This document shows positions 53,968 to 61,188 of a stretch of DNA of 64,000 nucleotides, piece by piece. The translations under genes were made by a program, and so were the position numbers. The notes under the pieces were generated by a model. It was not told where the DNA came from. It saw nothing but the letters and a program-made list of their open reading frames with translations, and ran no database searches. This DNA comes from VRUE01 sp963703335 (GTDB lineage Bacteria > Actinomycetota > Thermoleophilia > Solirubrobacterales > 70-9): the NCBI GenBank assembly GCA_963703335.1, contig OY969812.1, forward strand, positions 62,001 through 126,000, given 5' to 3'. The stretch's first letter is position 1. The number at the start of each line of letters is the position of its first letter.

Positions 53968-55106
53968 CTACGCGCCTCCCCCACGTTCTCGACCACCCAA
54001 TCGATGCAGGCGGTCAGGGCCTCCACATCTGCCGGCTCGACCGCAGGAAACATGCCGATGCGCAGCTGGTTGCGCCCCAGCTTGCGATAGGGCTCGACGT
54101 CGACGATGCCATTCCCGCGCAGCGTCGAAGCGATGGCGGCAGCGTCGATGGCGTCGTCGAAATCGATCGTGCCGACGACCAGTGAGCGCTTGGCGGAGTC
54201 GGCGACGAAGGGGGTTGCGACGTCCGATTCCTCGGCCCAGCCGTAGAGGTGACCCGACGACGCGGAGGTGCGCCCGACGCACCAATCGAGACCGCCGCCG
54301 CTGAGCATCCACTCGACCTGATCGGCGAGCAGCAGCAGGGTGGCCAGAGCCGGCGTGTTGTAGGTCTGCTCCTTGCGCGAGTTATCGAGCGCGGTCTGCA
54401 GCGAGAGGAAGCCGGGCTGCCAGCGACCGCCGGCGCCGTCGAGCTCGCCAATCCGCTCGATCGCGGCGGGGCTCAGCAGTGCCAGCCAAAGGCCGCCGTC
54501 GGCTCCGAATGCCTTCTGCGGCGCGAAGTAATAGACGTCTGCCTCGCTGACATCGACCGGCAGTCCGCCGGCGCCCGAGGTGGCGTCGATCAGGACCAGC
54601 GCATTGCCGGCGTCCGCGGGGCGCTGGACCGGGACCATCACGCCGGTCGAGGTCTCGTTGTGGGCCCAGGCGATCGCATCGGCGGCCGAATCTGCGACCG
54701 GTGCAGGCGCGTCGCCCGGCTCGGCTTCGACCAAGATCGGATCGTCGAGGAACGGTGCCCCGGCAGTCGCCTTGGCGAACTTCTGTGAGAACTCGCCGTA
54801 GGTGAGGTGCAGAGCACGCTCACGCACGAGCCAAGCGCAAGCAGCGTCCCAGAAGGCGGTCGTGCCACCGTTGCCAAGGGCGATCTCGTAACCATCCGGA
54901 AGCCCAAAGAGATCGGCCAGGCCCGAGCGCATACGGCCAACGAGGTCGCGCACCGGCGCCTGACGATGCGACGTACCCATCAGCTTCGACTGCGCGGCAA
55001 GCTTCTGTAGCGCCTCGGGTCGCACCTTCGACGGCCCGCAGCCGAAGCGGCCGTCGGCGGGCTTGAGCTCGCTGGGAATCTGGACGGTGGTGGTCGAAGG
55101 AGTCAC
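53964..55106 (-). CDS. serC: Phosphoserine aminotransferase (actinobacterial type)
   Basis: PLP enzyme making phosphoserine. The actinobacterial form opens with IPSELKPADGRFGCGPSKVRPEAL; substrate motif MGTSHRQAPVRDLVG and the PLP-Lys region DVYYFAPQKAFGADGGLW are present. I choose GTG 55106 (380 aa) because the divergent promoter at 55120-55129 lies upstream of it; an ATG at 55139 would run through that promoter and touch the cupin start. Operon with serA; divergent from the cupin gene. Confidence 0.93.
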   Translation of the reverse strand: MTPSTTTVQIPSELKPADGRFGCGPSKVRPEALQKLAAQSKLMGTSHRQAPVRDLVGRMRSGLADLFGLPDGYEIALGNGGTTAFWDAACAWLVRERALHLTYGEFSQKFAKATAGAPFLDDPILVEAEPGDAPAPVADSAADAIAWAHNETSTGVMVPVQRPADAGNALVLIDATSGAGGLPVDVSEADVYYFAPQKAFGADGGLWLALLSPAAIERIGELDGAGGRWQPGFLSLQTALDNSRKEQTYNTPALATLLLLADQVEWMLSGGGLDWCVGRTSASSGHLYGWAEESDVATPFVADSAKRSLVVGTIDFDDAIDAAAIASTLRGNGIVDVEPYRKLGRNQLRIGMFPAVEPADVEALTACIDWVVENVGEARR

Positions 55107-55119
55107 GGGAGGCGACAGG

Positions 55120-55129
55120 TTATTAGGCT
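55120..55129. promoter_or_regulatory. Overlapping divergent -10 elements, serC / cupin
   Basis: TTATTAGGCT reads TAGGCT rightward (55124-55129), 8 nt before the cupin ATG, and TAATAA leftward (55125-55120), 13 nt before the serC GTG. The two share TA as at other divergent pairs here. Confidence 0.5.
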
Positions 55130-55137
55130 GCCCCGGC

Positions 55138-55545
55138 ATGAGCGAGACCAGCGAGCAATCAATCAGCAAGGGCGACGGTTACGCCGTCGCCAACCTCAGC
55201 GATCTCGGCGAGGGGCCAGGCTTCCGCAAGATCCGTAAGGAGCTGGGCGTCACCGCCTTCGGCGTCAACGCGATCGTGCTGCCGCCCTCCTACTCGACCG
55301 GCGGTCATTACCACGACGAGCAGGAGGAGCTGTACTTCCTGCACAGTGGCCACGTCGCGATCGAGTTCGGTGACGGAACCAAGCACGAGATGGAGCCGGG
55401 CGGCCTCGCCTGGGTAGCCGCCTCGACCGTGCGCAAGCTGCACAACCTCAGCGACACCGAAGACGCCGTCTACGTAATCGTCGGCGGCAAGGACGGCTAC
55501 GTTGGGCGGGACGGCCGTCAGCCGGAGGGCGAGACGCATCGCTGA
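55138..55545 (+). CDS. Small cupin-domain protein
   Basis: 135 aa, one conserved beta-barrel. Cupin motif 1 is TGGHYHDEQEELYFLHSG with two His and one Glu as metal ligands. Motif 2 is EPGGLAWVAASTVRKLHNLSD with the third His. No catalytic partner is fused. Such proteins are isomerases, dioxygenases or ligand sensors; none can be chosen from sequence. ATG 55138 follows TAGGCT by 8 nt, with no ribosome-binding site, fitting a leaderless transcript. Monocistronic. Confidence 0.88.
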   Translation: MSETSEQSISKGDGYAVANLSDLGEGPGFRKIRKELGVTAFGVNAIVLPPSYSTGGHYHDEQEELYFLHSGHVAIEFGDGTKHEMEPGGLAWVAASTVRKLHNLSDTEDAVYVIVGGKDGYVGRDGRQPEGETHR

Positions 55546-55650
55546 GGGGACCGGATCCCCAATACGCGCTCGTGGTCGCTCCACCCAGACAAGAAGGCCG
55601 GCGCGACCCACTTGCGAGCACAGGGTCGATCCTTAATCTGAAGCTTGAAT

Positions 55651-55751
55651 GGAGGTCCGGTGGCCCTCTCCATGAGGCTTGGGGACCACGCTTCTGAGCT
55701 TCGAGCGGACCTGCTGCGCAACGGTCTCAGGGAGAGGGCCACCGGACCTCC
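55651..55751. repeat. Palindrome with 21-bp perfect arms between cupin and ilvC
   Basis: Positions 55651-55671 and 55731-55751 are perfect reverse complements, separated by 59 nt. It lies between convergent genes in a 230-bp gap and may terminate both. The interior has only short complementarity (CGCT/AGCG). It resembles the 10400 and 17093 elements in size but lacks their CTTTTTCG inner tier. The flanks 55546-55650 show no ORF or motif I recognise. Confidence 0.7.
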
Positions 55752-55775
55752 CCCACACCTCAACTTGAGGCGTCC

Positions 55776-56777
55776 CTAGAACTCCTGCTCGATCCAGGGC
55801 ATCTTGTCGCGCATCTCCTTGCCGACACCCTCGACCTGGTGGTTCTTGCCCTCCTCGCGCATGCGGGAAAGGTTCTCGCCGCCGGCGCGGTTCTCGGCGA
55901 TCCACTCGCGGGCGAACTCGCCGGATTGGATCTCGCCGAGGATCTCTTTCATCGCCGCGCGGGACTCCTCGCCGATGACGCGCTTGCCGCGGGTCATGTC
56001 GCCGTACTCTGCCGTGTTGGAGATCGAATAGCGCATGCCCTGGATCCCCTTCTCGTACATCAGGTCGGCGATCAGCTTCAGCTCGTGTAGGCACTCGAAG
56101 TAGGCAAGACGGGGGTCGTAGCCAGCCTCGACCAGAGTCTCAAAGCCGGCGCGAACGAGCTCTGAGGCACCGCCGCAGAGAACCGCCTGCTCGCCGAAGA
56201 GGTCGGTCTCGCACTCGTCCTTGAAAGTGGTCTCGATCACCGCGGCGCGGCCGCCGCCGATGCCCGAGGCATAGGCGAGGACGAGGCCGTGCGCGTTGCC
56301 CGTGGCGTCCTGCTGGACCGCCATCAGGCAGGGGACGCCGCGGTCTTCCTCGTACTGGCGGCGGACCAGGTGGCCCGGGCCCTTGGGAGCAACCATGCCG
56401 ACGTCGACACCGGCGGGCGGCACGATCTGCTCGAAGTGAATCGCGAAGCCGTGGGCGAAGAGCAACAGGTTGCCGGGCGCGATGCCGTCGGCGATCTCGG
56501 CCTCCCAAACCTCGGCCTGCTTCTCGTCGGGCAGCAGGATCATCACCGCGTCGCCGCGACTGGCGGCTTCGGCGATGTCGAGCACCTCGAGCCCCGCCTC
56601 TTCGGCTTTGGCTCGACTGGAGGAATCCGGGCGCAGGCCGACGACGACGTCGACCCCCGAGTCCTTCAAGTTGAGTGCGTGCGCGTGCCCCTGGGAGCCG
56701 TAGCCGAGGATGGCAACGGTCTTTCCCTGGAGCAGCGAAAGGTCAGCGTCTGAGTCGTAGAAGATGTCCTTGGGCAT
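55776..56777 (-). CDS. ilvC: Ketol-acid reductoisomerase, class I
   Basis: Second step of branched-chain amino acid synthesis, converting acetolactate or acetohydroxybutyrate with NADPH. N-terminal Rossmann motif ILGYGSQGHAHALNLKDSG, then VGLRPDSSSRAKAE. The catalytic helical domain has KGPGHLVRRQYEEDRGVP and DLFGEQAVLCGG with metal ligands. Length 333 aa is the short class I form. ATG 56777 lies 7 nt after TAGCCT, whose TAG is the menE stop. ilvBN are not in the window. Confidence 0.96.
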   Translation of the reverse strand: MPKDIFYDSDADLSLLQGKTVAILGYGSQGHAHALNLKDSGVDVVVGLRPDSSSRAKAEEAGLEVLDIAEAASRGDAVMILLPDEKQAEVWEAEIADGIAPGNLLLFAHGFAIHFEQIVPPAGVDVGMVAPKGPGHLVRRQYEEDRGVPCLMAVQQDATGNAHGLVLAYASGIGGGRAAVIETTFKDECETDLFGEQAVLCGGASELVRAGFETLVEAGYDPRLAYFECLHELKLIADLMYEKGIQGMRYSISNTAEYGDMTRGKRVIGEESRAAMKEILGEIQSGEFAREWIAENRAGGENLSRMREEGKNHQVEGVGKEMRDKMPWIEQEF

Positions 56778-56784
56778 GGGCGGC

Positions 56785-56790
56785 AGGCTA
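56785..56790 (-). promoter_or_regulatory. Putative -10 element for ilvC, overlapping the menE stop
   Basis: TAGCCT on the minus strand, 7 nt before the ilvC ATG; its first three bases are the menE stop codon. It suggests ilvC is transcribed on its own although it follows menE closely. Confidence 0.45.
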
Positions 56791-58113
56791 GCGGAGGGCG
56801 CGCCTCATCAGCTTGCCGGAGGGAGTGCGCGGCAGCGCCGCCGCCAGCTCGACGCGCTTTGGCACCTTGAAGCCCGCCAGCGACTCGGCGCAGTGTCGGC
56901 GCAGGGCGTCGGGACTGACCTCCGAGCCGTCGCGGAGCACGACGATCGCGGTGACCGCCTGCTGCCACTCGGGGTCGTCCCGCCCGACGACCGCGGCGTC
57001 GGCGACCTCGGGGTGCCGCAGCAGCACTTTCTCCACTTCGGCCGGAACCACGTTCTCGCCTCCGGTGACGATCATGTCGTCGATGCGGTCCTCGATGTAG
57101 AGGAAACCTTCCTCGTCGATGCTGCCGAGATCGCCGGTGTGCAGCCAGCCGTCGGCGTCGGAACGGCCCGGCGCAACCGTGGGGCCCTGGACGAGGATCT
57201 CGCCATCCTGGATGCGCAGGTGGGTCGTGAGCAAGGGCCGACCAGCCGAGCCGAGCTTGCGGCGCGCGTCGCCCGGCGCGAGCGTCGTCACCTGCGAGCA
57301 GGTCTCGGTCAGTCCGTAGGTCTGCACGACCGTGGCACCGCGGCCGAGTGCCTCCTCGAGCGGATCCTCGGGAACCGGCCCGCCGCCGACCAGGATCGCC
57401 CGCGGGCGGGAGAGATCAGCGCCGGCCTCCAAGAGGCGGGTCAGCATCGTCGTCACCAGCGAGACCACGGTGATCTCCTCCCGCTCGAGCGCCGCCGCAA
57501 CGCGGTCGACGTCGAAGCCGTCGTGGATCACCGCGGTCGTGCCGTAGATCACCGAGCGCATGACGATGCCAAGGCCGGAGATGTGACTGAGCGGCAGGCA
57601 ACAGAGCCAACGATCCTCGGGCTCGACCCCGATGTTGAAGGCAGAGCCGACCGCGCTCCAGAGAAAGTTCCCGTAGGTGAGTCCGACCGGATCGGGGACG
57701 CCGGTGCTGCCGCTGGTCAGCACGCGACTGGCGACATCGTCCATGTCGTGCTCGCCCAGTAGCGGCAGGTCGGCCTCGGTCTGGGTTAGCTCGCCGGCGT
57801 CGTCGAGGTCGACGGCCGCCTCCTCGGCCGCGATCACCGCGGCCCGCTCCTCGGCTGAGAGACGCGGGCTGAGCGGCAGCAGCACTGCCCCGGCCTTCAT
57901 CAGCGCGTGCACCATCACGATCTGCTCGCGGCGCGGGTGCATCGTCATCGCAACGACCGAGTCGCGCCGAACGCCGTGAGCGATCAGGCGACGGGCCACC
58001 CAGGTCGCCTCGGCCTCGAGCTCGGCGTAGGTCACCTCAGAGCCATCCGCGACGAGGGCGGTTCGCTCGGGGCAGCTCTGCGATCTCTGGGCCAGCCAGT
58101 CGTCGAGTTTCAT
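56788..58113 (-). CDS. menE: o-Succinylbenzoate-CoA ligase
   Basis: Acyl-adenylate enzyme activating o-succinylbenzoate with CoA for MenB. Adenylation motifs: VLTSGSTGVPDPVGLTYGNF, QTYGLTETCSQV, WLHTGDLGSIDEEGFLYIEDRIDDMIVTGGENV and the C-terminal Lys in TPSGKLMRRAL. ATG 58113 gives 441 aa; sequence upstream in this frame is the antisense of menB. Divergent from menB, which supports MenE over other acyl-CoA ligases. Confidence 0.92.
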   Translation of the reverse strand: MKLDDWLAQRSQSCPERTALVADGSEVTYAELEAEATWVARRLIAHGVRRDSVVAMTMHPRREQIVMVHALMKAGAVLLPLSPRLSAEERAAVIAAEEAAVDLDDAGELTQTEADLPLLGEHDMDDVASRVLTSGSTGVPDPVGLTYGNFLWSAVGSAFNIGVEPEDRWLCCLPLSHISGLGIVMRSVIYGTTAVIHDGFDVDRVAAALEREEITVVSLVTTMLTRLLEAGADLSRPRAILVGGGPVPEDPLEEALGRGATVVQTYGLTETCSQVTTLAPGDARRKLGSAGRPLLTTHLRIQDGEILVQGPTVAPGRSDADGWLHTGDLGSIDEEGFLYIEDRIDDMIVTGGENVVPAEVEKVLLRHPEVADAAVVGRDDPEWQQAVTAIVVLRDGSEVSPDALRRHCAESLAGFKVPKRVELAAALPRTPSGKLMRRALR

Positions 58114-58117
58114 CGGC

Positions 58118-58127
58118 GGGATATCGT
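58118..58127. promoter_or_regulatory. Divergent promoter region menE / menB
   Basis: TATCGT (58122-58127) lies 7 nt before the menB ATG. Leftward, TATCCC (58123-58118) shares the TA and lies 4 nt before the menE ATG, which is tight. Only 21 bp separate the two starts. Confidence 0.4.
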
Positions 58128-58134
58128 GCCCATC

Positions 58135-59001
58135 ATGCCCAAACGTCACAAGGGAGCACGGCCCGAAGGGAACCTCTACGCGCCGATCGAGTGGTGTAGC
58201 GCTGCTGAGTACGGCGACATTCGCTACGAGGTGGCGGAGGGGATCGCCAAGATCACGATCGACCGGCCGGAGGTCCTCAACGCCTTCCGCCCGCAGACGC
58301 TGGTCGAGGTCGCCGCCGCGCTCGAGCTTGCCCGCGAGGACACCGAGGTCGGCGTCATCGTCCTCACCGGCGAGGGAGATAAGGCGTTCTGCTCGGGCGG
58401 CGACCAGCAGGTCCGTGGCGACACGGGATACGTCGCCGAGGGAGCCTCCCTCGGCCGCTTCCACGTCACCGACCTGCAGGTGCAGATGCGGCGCCTGCCG
58501 AAGCCAGTGGTGGCGATGGTGGCCGGCTACGCGATCGGCGGCGGCCACGTCCTCCACCTCTGCTGCGATCTCACGGTTGCCGCGGACAACGCCTGCTTCG
58601 GGCAGACCGGGCCACGGGTCGGCTCCTGGGATGGCGGCTTCGGCGCCTCCCTGCTCCGGGACCTGGTCGGGACCAAGAAGGCCAAGGAGTTCTGGATGCT
58701 GTGCCGGCAGTACGACGCCGAGGAGGCGCTCGAGATGGGCTTGGTCAACACGGTCGTACCACTCGACCGGCTCGAGGCAGAGACCGTGGCCTGGTGCCGC
58801 GAGATGCTCGCCCTCTCGCCCTTTGCCCTGCGCCTGGTCAAGGCAAGCTTCAATGCCCACGAGGACGGCTACGCCGGGATCCAGCAGCTGGCGCATGACA
58901 CCAACCTGCTCTTCTACGGCAGCGAGGAGGCGCGCGAGGGCCGCGAGGCATTCAAGGACAAGCGTCAGCCGGACTTCTCAAAGTTTCCGAGGCGGCCGTG
59001 A
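58135..59001 (+). CDS. menB: 1,4-Dihydroxy-2-naphthoyl-CoA synthase
   Basis: Crotonase-fold enzyme that closes the naphthoquinone ring. MenB-specific features: FCSGGDQQVRG, AIGGGHVLHLCCDLTVAADN, the signature FGQTGPRVGSWDGGFGA, and the C-terminal PDFSKFPRRP. 288 aa, with an N-terminal extension usual for actinobacterial MenB. Start ATG 58135 is chosen from the divergent promoter geometry. First gene of the rightward men cluster. Confidence 0.95.
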   Translation: MPKRHKGARPEGNLYAPIEWCSAAEYGDIRYEVAEGIAKITIDRPEVLNAFRPQTLVEVAAALELAREDTEVGVIVLTGEGDKAFCSGGDQQVRGDTGYVAEGASLGRFHVTDLQVQMRRLPKPVVAMVAGYAIGGGHVLHLCCDLTVAADNACFGQTGPRVGSWDGGFGASLLRDLVGTKKAKEFWMLCRQYDAEEALEMGLVNTVVPLDRLEAETVAWCREMLALSPFALRLVKASFNAHEDGYAGIQQLAHDTNLLFYGSEEAREGREAFKDKRQPDFSKFPRRP

Positions 59002-59010
59002 GGGTGTTGG

Positions 59011-59094
59011 CGCGCGGGTCCTGTCATGGGGCAGGGGGGCCTGCGGGCAGTCCACGGGCTGTCCTCGACCCCCCTGCCCCACGCCACCCGCGCG
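59011..59094. repeat. Two-part palindrome carrying GCGGGTCCTGTC, between menB and menA
   Basis: CGCGCGGGT (59011-59019) pairs with ACCCGCGCG (59086-59094), and TGGGGCAGGGGGG (59027-59039) with 59069-59081. GCGGGTCCTGTC (59014-59025) and CGCCACCCGC (59082-59091) match the ends of the 12686-12784 palindrome. It may terminate menB or punctuate the operon. Confidence 0.7.
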
Positions 59095-59125
59095 AGACGC
59101 GGACACGGCCGACGGAGGAGACACG

Positions 59126-60007
59126 ATGAGGATCTGGCTGATGGCAGCGAGGCCACGAACCCTGCCGGCAGCGATAGCTCCAGTGCTTGTCGGGACAGCC
59201 GCGGCCGTCGAATGGGCTGGGGAGCTTCCAAGGGTCGGAGCGTTCCTGGCAGCCCTCGTCGGATCAATCTTCATTCAGATCGGCACGAACCTGGCGAACG
59301 ACTATTCGGATGCGAGGCGCGGGGCCGATACGGCGGACAGGCTGGGACCGGTGCGGGTGACCTCGGCCGGGCTGGTGACGCCGCGGCGGGTGCTGAACGC
59401 GACCTGGATCGCCTTTGGGATTGCGGTCGCGTGCGGGATCTACCTGGCCGTGGTGGCGGGCATTGTGATCCTTCTGATCGGCGCGGCCTCGATTGCCGCC
59501 GGCGTCCTCTACACGGGCGGTCCGCGCCCCTACGGCTACGCCGGCCTGGGAGAGGTCTTCGTATTCCTCTTCTTCGGCCTGATCGCCGTCAACGGCTCCT
59601 ACTACGTGCAGCTGGAGCGGCTCGACGCACTGCCGCTGGGGCTCTCGATCGCAATTGGCTTCCTCGCCACCGCGATCCTTGTCGTCAACAACGTGCGCGA
59701 CCTGGAGACGGACCGGCGGGCGGGCAAGATGACCCTCGCGGTGCGCATGGGCCGACACAACGCCGTCGTCCTCTACCGACTGCTCGTGCTCGGCGCCTTC
59801 GTCGTGCTGCCGATCTCGCTCGCGATCGGCGCTGGCAGCTGGCTGCCGCTGATCGGACTGCTGGCCCTGCCGATGGCGGTGGGGCCGATGCGGACGATGA
59901 CCAACCGCACAGACGGCCCCTCCCTCAACGGCGCCCTGGCCGCCACCGGCGCCCTGCTCGCGGCCTTCAGCCTCCTCGTCTCCGCCGGCCTGCTGCTAGC
60001 CACCTAG
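59126..60007 (+). CDS. menA: 1,4-Dihydroxy-2-naphthoate polyprenyltransferase
   Basis: UbiA-family membrane enzyme that prenylates DHNA to demethylmenaquinone. The first Asp-rich motif is NLANDYSDARRGAD and the second is VNNVRDLETDRRAGK. About eight hydrophobic helices in 293 aa. GGAGGAG precedes ATG 59126, one of the few genes here with a strong ribosome-binding site, consistent with being internal to a men transcript rather than leaderless. Confidence 0.94.
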   Translation: MRIWLMAARPRTLPAAIAPVLVGTAAAVEWAGELPRVGAFLAALVGSIFIQIGTNLANDYSDARRGADTADRLGPVRVTSAGLVTPRRVLNATWIAFGIAVACGIYLAVVAGIVILLIGAASIAAGVLYTGGPRPYGYAGLGEVFVFLFFGLIAVNGSYYVQLERLDALPLGLSIAIGFLATAILVVNNVRDLETDRRAGKMTLAVRMGRHNAVVLYRLLVLGAFVVLPISLAIGAGSWLPLIGLLALPMAVGPMRTMTNRTDGPSLNGALAATGALLAAFSLLVSAGLLLAT

Positions 60008-60009
60008 GC

Positions 60010-60060
60010 CGAACTGCATCAAATTCACGCGCCAGCAGGTAGAGAATTTGATGCAGTTCG
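60010..60060. repeat. 17-bp perfect hairpin between menA and menC
   Basis: CGAACTGCATCAAATTC at 60010-60026 pairs exactly with 60044-60060 (17-nt loop). It begins 3 bp after the menA stop and ends 2 bp before the TAGACC hexamer of menC. It is noticeably more AT-rich than its surroundings. Terminator or promoter-linked operator. Confidence 0.7.
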
Positions 60061-60062
60061 CG

Positions 60063-60068
60063 TAGACC
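60063..60068 (+). promoter_or_regulatory. Putative -10 element for menC
   Basis: TAGACC, 7 nt before the menC ATG. A weaker match (final C) than at other genes, but in the same position relative to the start. Confidence 0.35.
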
Positions 60069-60075
60069 TTCCGGT

Positions 60076-61131
60076 ATGAGGATCGCCGAAGGGGAAGTCA
60101 TTCCCTATGCGTTGCCGTTTCGCGAGCCTTACGTGACGGCTCGCGGCAGCCTGCGGCGGCGCGAGATGGTCCTCTTGCGGGTGCGCAGCGAGGAGGGCTT
60201 GGTCGGACTGGGCGAAGCGGTGCCGCTCAGCCTGCGCGGAGGCACGGGTCTGATGCAGGTCGTGGACGAGCTGAAAGCGCTGACCTCACACGCCGCCCTC
60301 GATGAGGCCACCCTGCGCGATCGGGCCACCGCGCTCTCTGCGCCGGCGCGTTGCGCCGCCCTCACCGCCTTGCTGGACCTGCGCGGACGGCGGGTCGCGG
60401 CGGAGCGCGCGCCAGTGAACGGGACGGTGCGAGCGGTCGAGTGCAACGCGACGCTGGTCGCGGGAGAGCCGGCTAGTGTCGCCGCGGATGCCGAGCGCTG
60501 GGCCGGAGAGGGGTTCACCACGTTCAAGCTCAAGCTCGGCGCCGGCGACGATCTCCGACAGGTGCGGGCAGTGCGTGACGCGGTCGGACCCGAAGCGCGA
60601 ATTCGCGTCGACGCGAATGCCGCCTGGGACGTGGAGACGGCTGTGCGGGTTCTGTCCGAGATCGAGCCGCTCGGGATCGAGCTGGTCGAGCAGCCCGCCT
60701 CCTCCCTGGATGCGCTCGCCGACATCGGCGCGGCGACATCGATCCCGATTGCGGGCGACGAGAGCATCGAGACGTGCGTGGACGCCGAGCGGGCAGCACG
60801 GATGGGCGCCTGCGACGTCGCCGCCACCAAGCTCTCCAAGGTCGGCGGACCAGAGGAGGCGATCGAGATCGCCGAGGTGATGCCCTCCTATATCTCCAGC
60901 GCCCTCGACGGCCCGGTGGGAATCGCCGCGGCCGGCCAGGTGGCGCAAACGCTGGATGCAGCCGGCGGCGATGGCCCGCGCTTTGCCCACGGTCTCGCTA
61001 CCCAGCGGCTCTTCGCATCGAGCATCGCCTCCGTCGAGTGCGAGCTGCGCGACGGGAAGTTGCACCTTCCTCCTGATCCCGGCCTCGGGGTCGAGATCGA
61101 CGAGGACGCACTCGCAGCCCATCGCCTCTGA
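60076..61131 (+). CDS. menC: o-Succinylbenzoate synthase
   Basis: Enolase-superfamily dehydratase making o-succinylbenzoate from SHCHC. The KxK acid/base motif is in FTTFKLKLGAG. Metal ligands are in RVDANAAWD, the EQP region (IELVEQPAS) and AGDES, and the second catalytic Lys is in AATKLSKVGG. 351 aa. Some muconate-lactonizing or dipeptide-epimerase relatives share these motifs, but the position between menA and menD settles the call. Confidence 0.92.
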   Translation: MRIAEGEVIPYALPFREPYVTARGSLRRREMVLLRVRSEEGLVGLGEAVPLSLRGGTGLMQVVDELKALTSHAALDEATLRDRATALSAPARCAALTALLDLRGRRVAAERAPVNGTVRAVECNATLVAGEPASVAADAERWAGEGFTTFKLKLGAGDDLRQVRAVRDAVGPEARIRVDANAAWDVETAVRVLSEIEPLGIELVEQPASSLDALADIGAATSIPIAGDESIETCVDAERAARMGACDVAATKLSKVGGPEEAIEIAEVMPSYISSALDGPVGIAAAGQVAQTLDAAGGDGPRFAHGLATQRLFASSIASVECELRDGKLHLPPDPGLGVEIDEDALAAHRL

Positions 61132-61138
61132 TCGGGCG

Positions 61139-61182
61139 TGGCGACTTATCTGCTCTATAGAGGGGATAAGTCGCCATAGTCT
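61139..61182 (+). promoter_or_regulatory. 12-bp palindrome abutting the menD -10 hexamer
   Basis: TGGCGACTTATC (61139-61150) pairs with 61165-61176, and TAGTCT (61177-61182) follows at once, 6 nt before the menD ATG. The arm occupies the region just upstream of the -10. It may be a menC terminator, or an operator. Confidence 0.5.
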
Positions 61183-61188
61183 CCCCGC

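Noticed and set aside
58114..58896. Upstream extension of the menE frame
   Set aside because: It is antisense to menB and has no adenylation-domain sequence.
58328..59125. Upstream extension of the menA frame
   Set aside because: It is out-of-frame menB; ATG 59126 has a strong ribosome-binding site and starts the first membrane helix.
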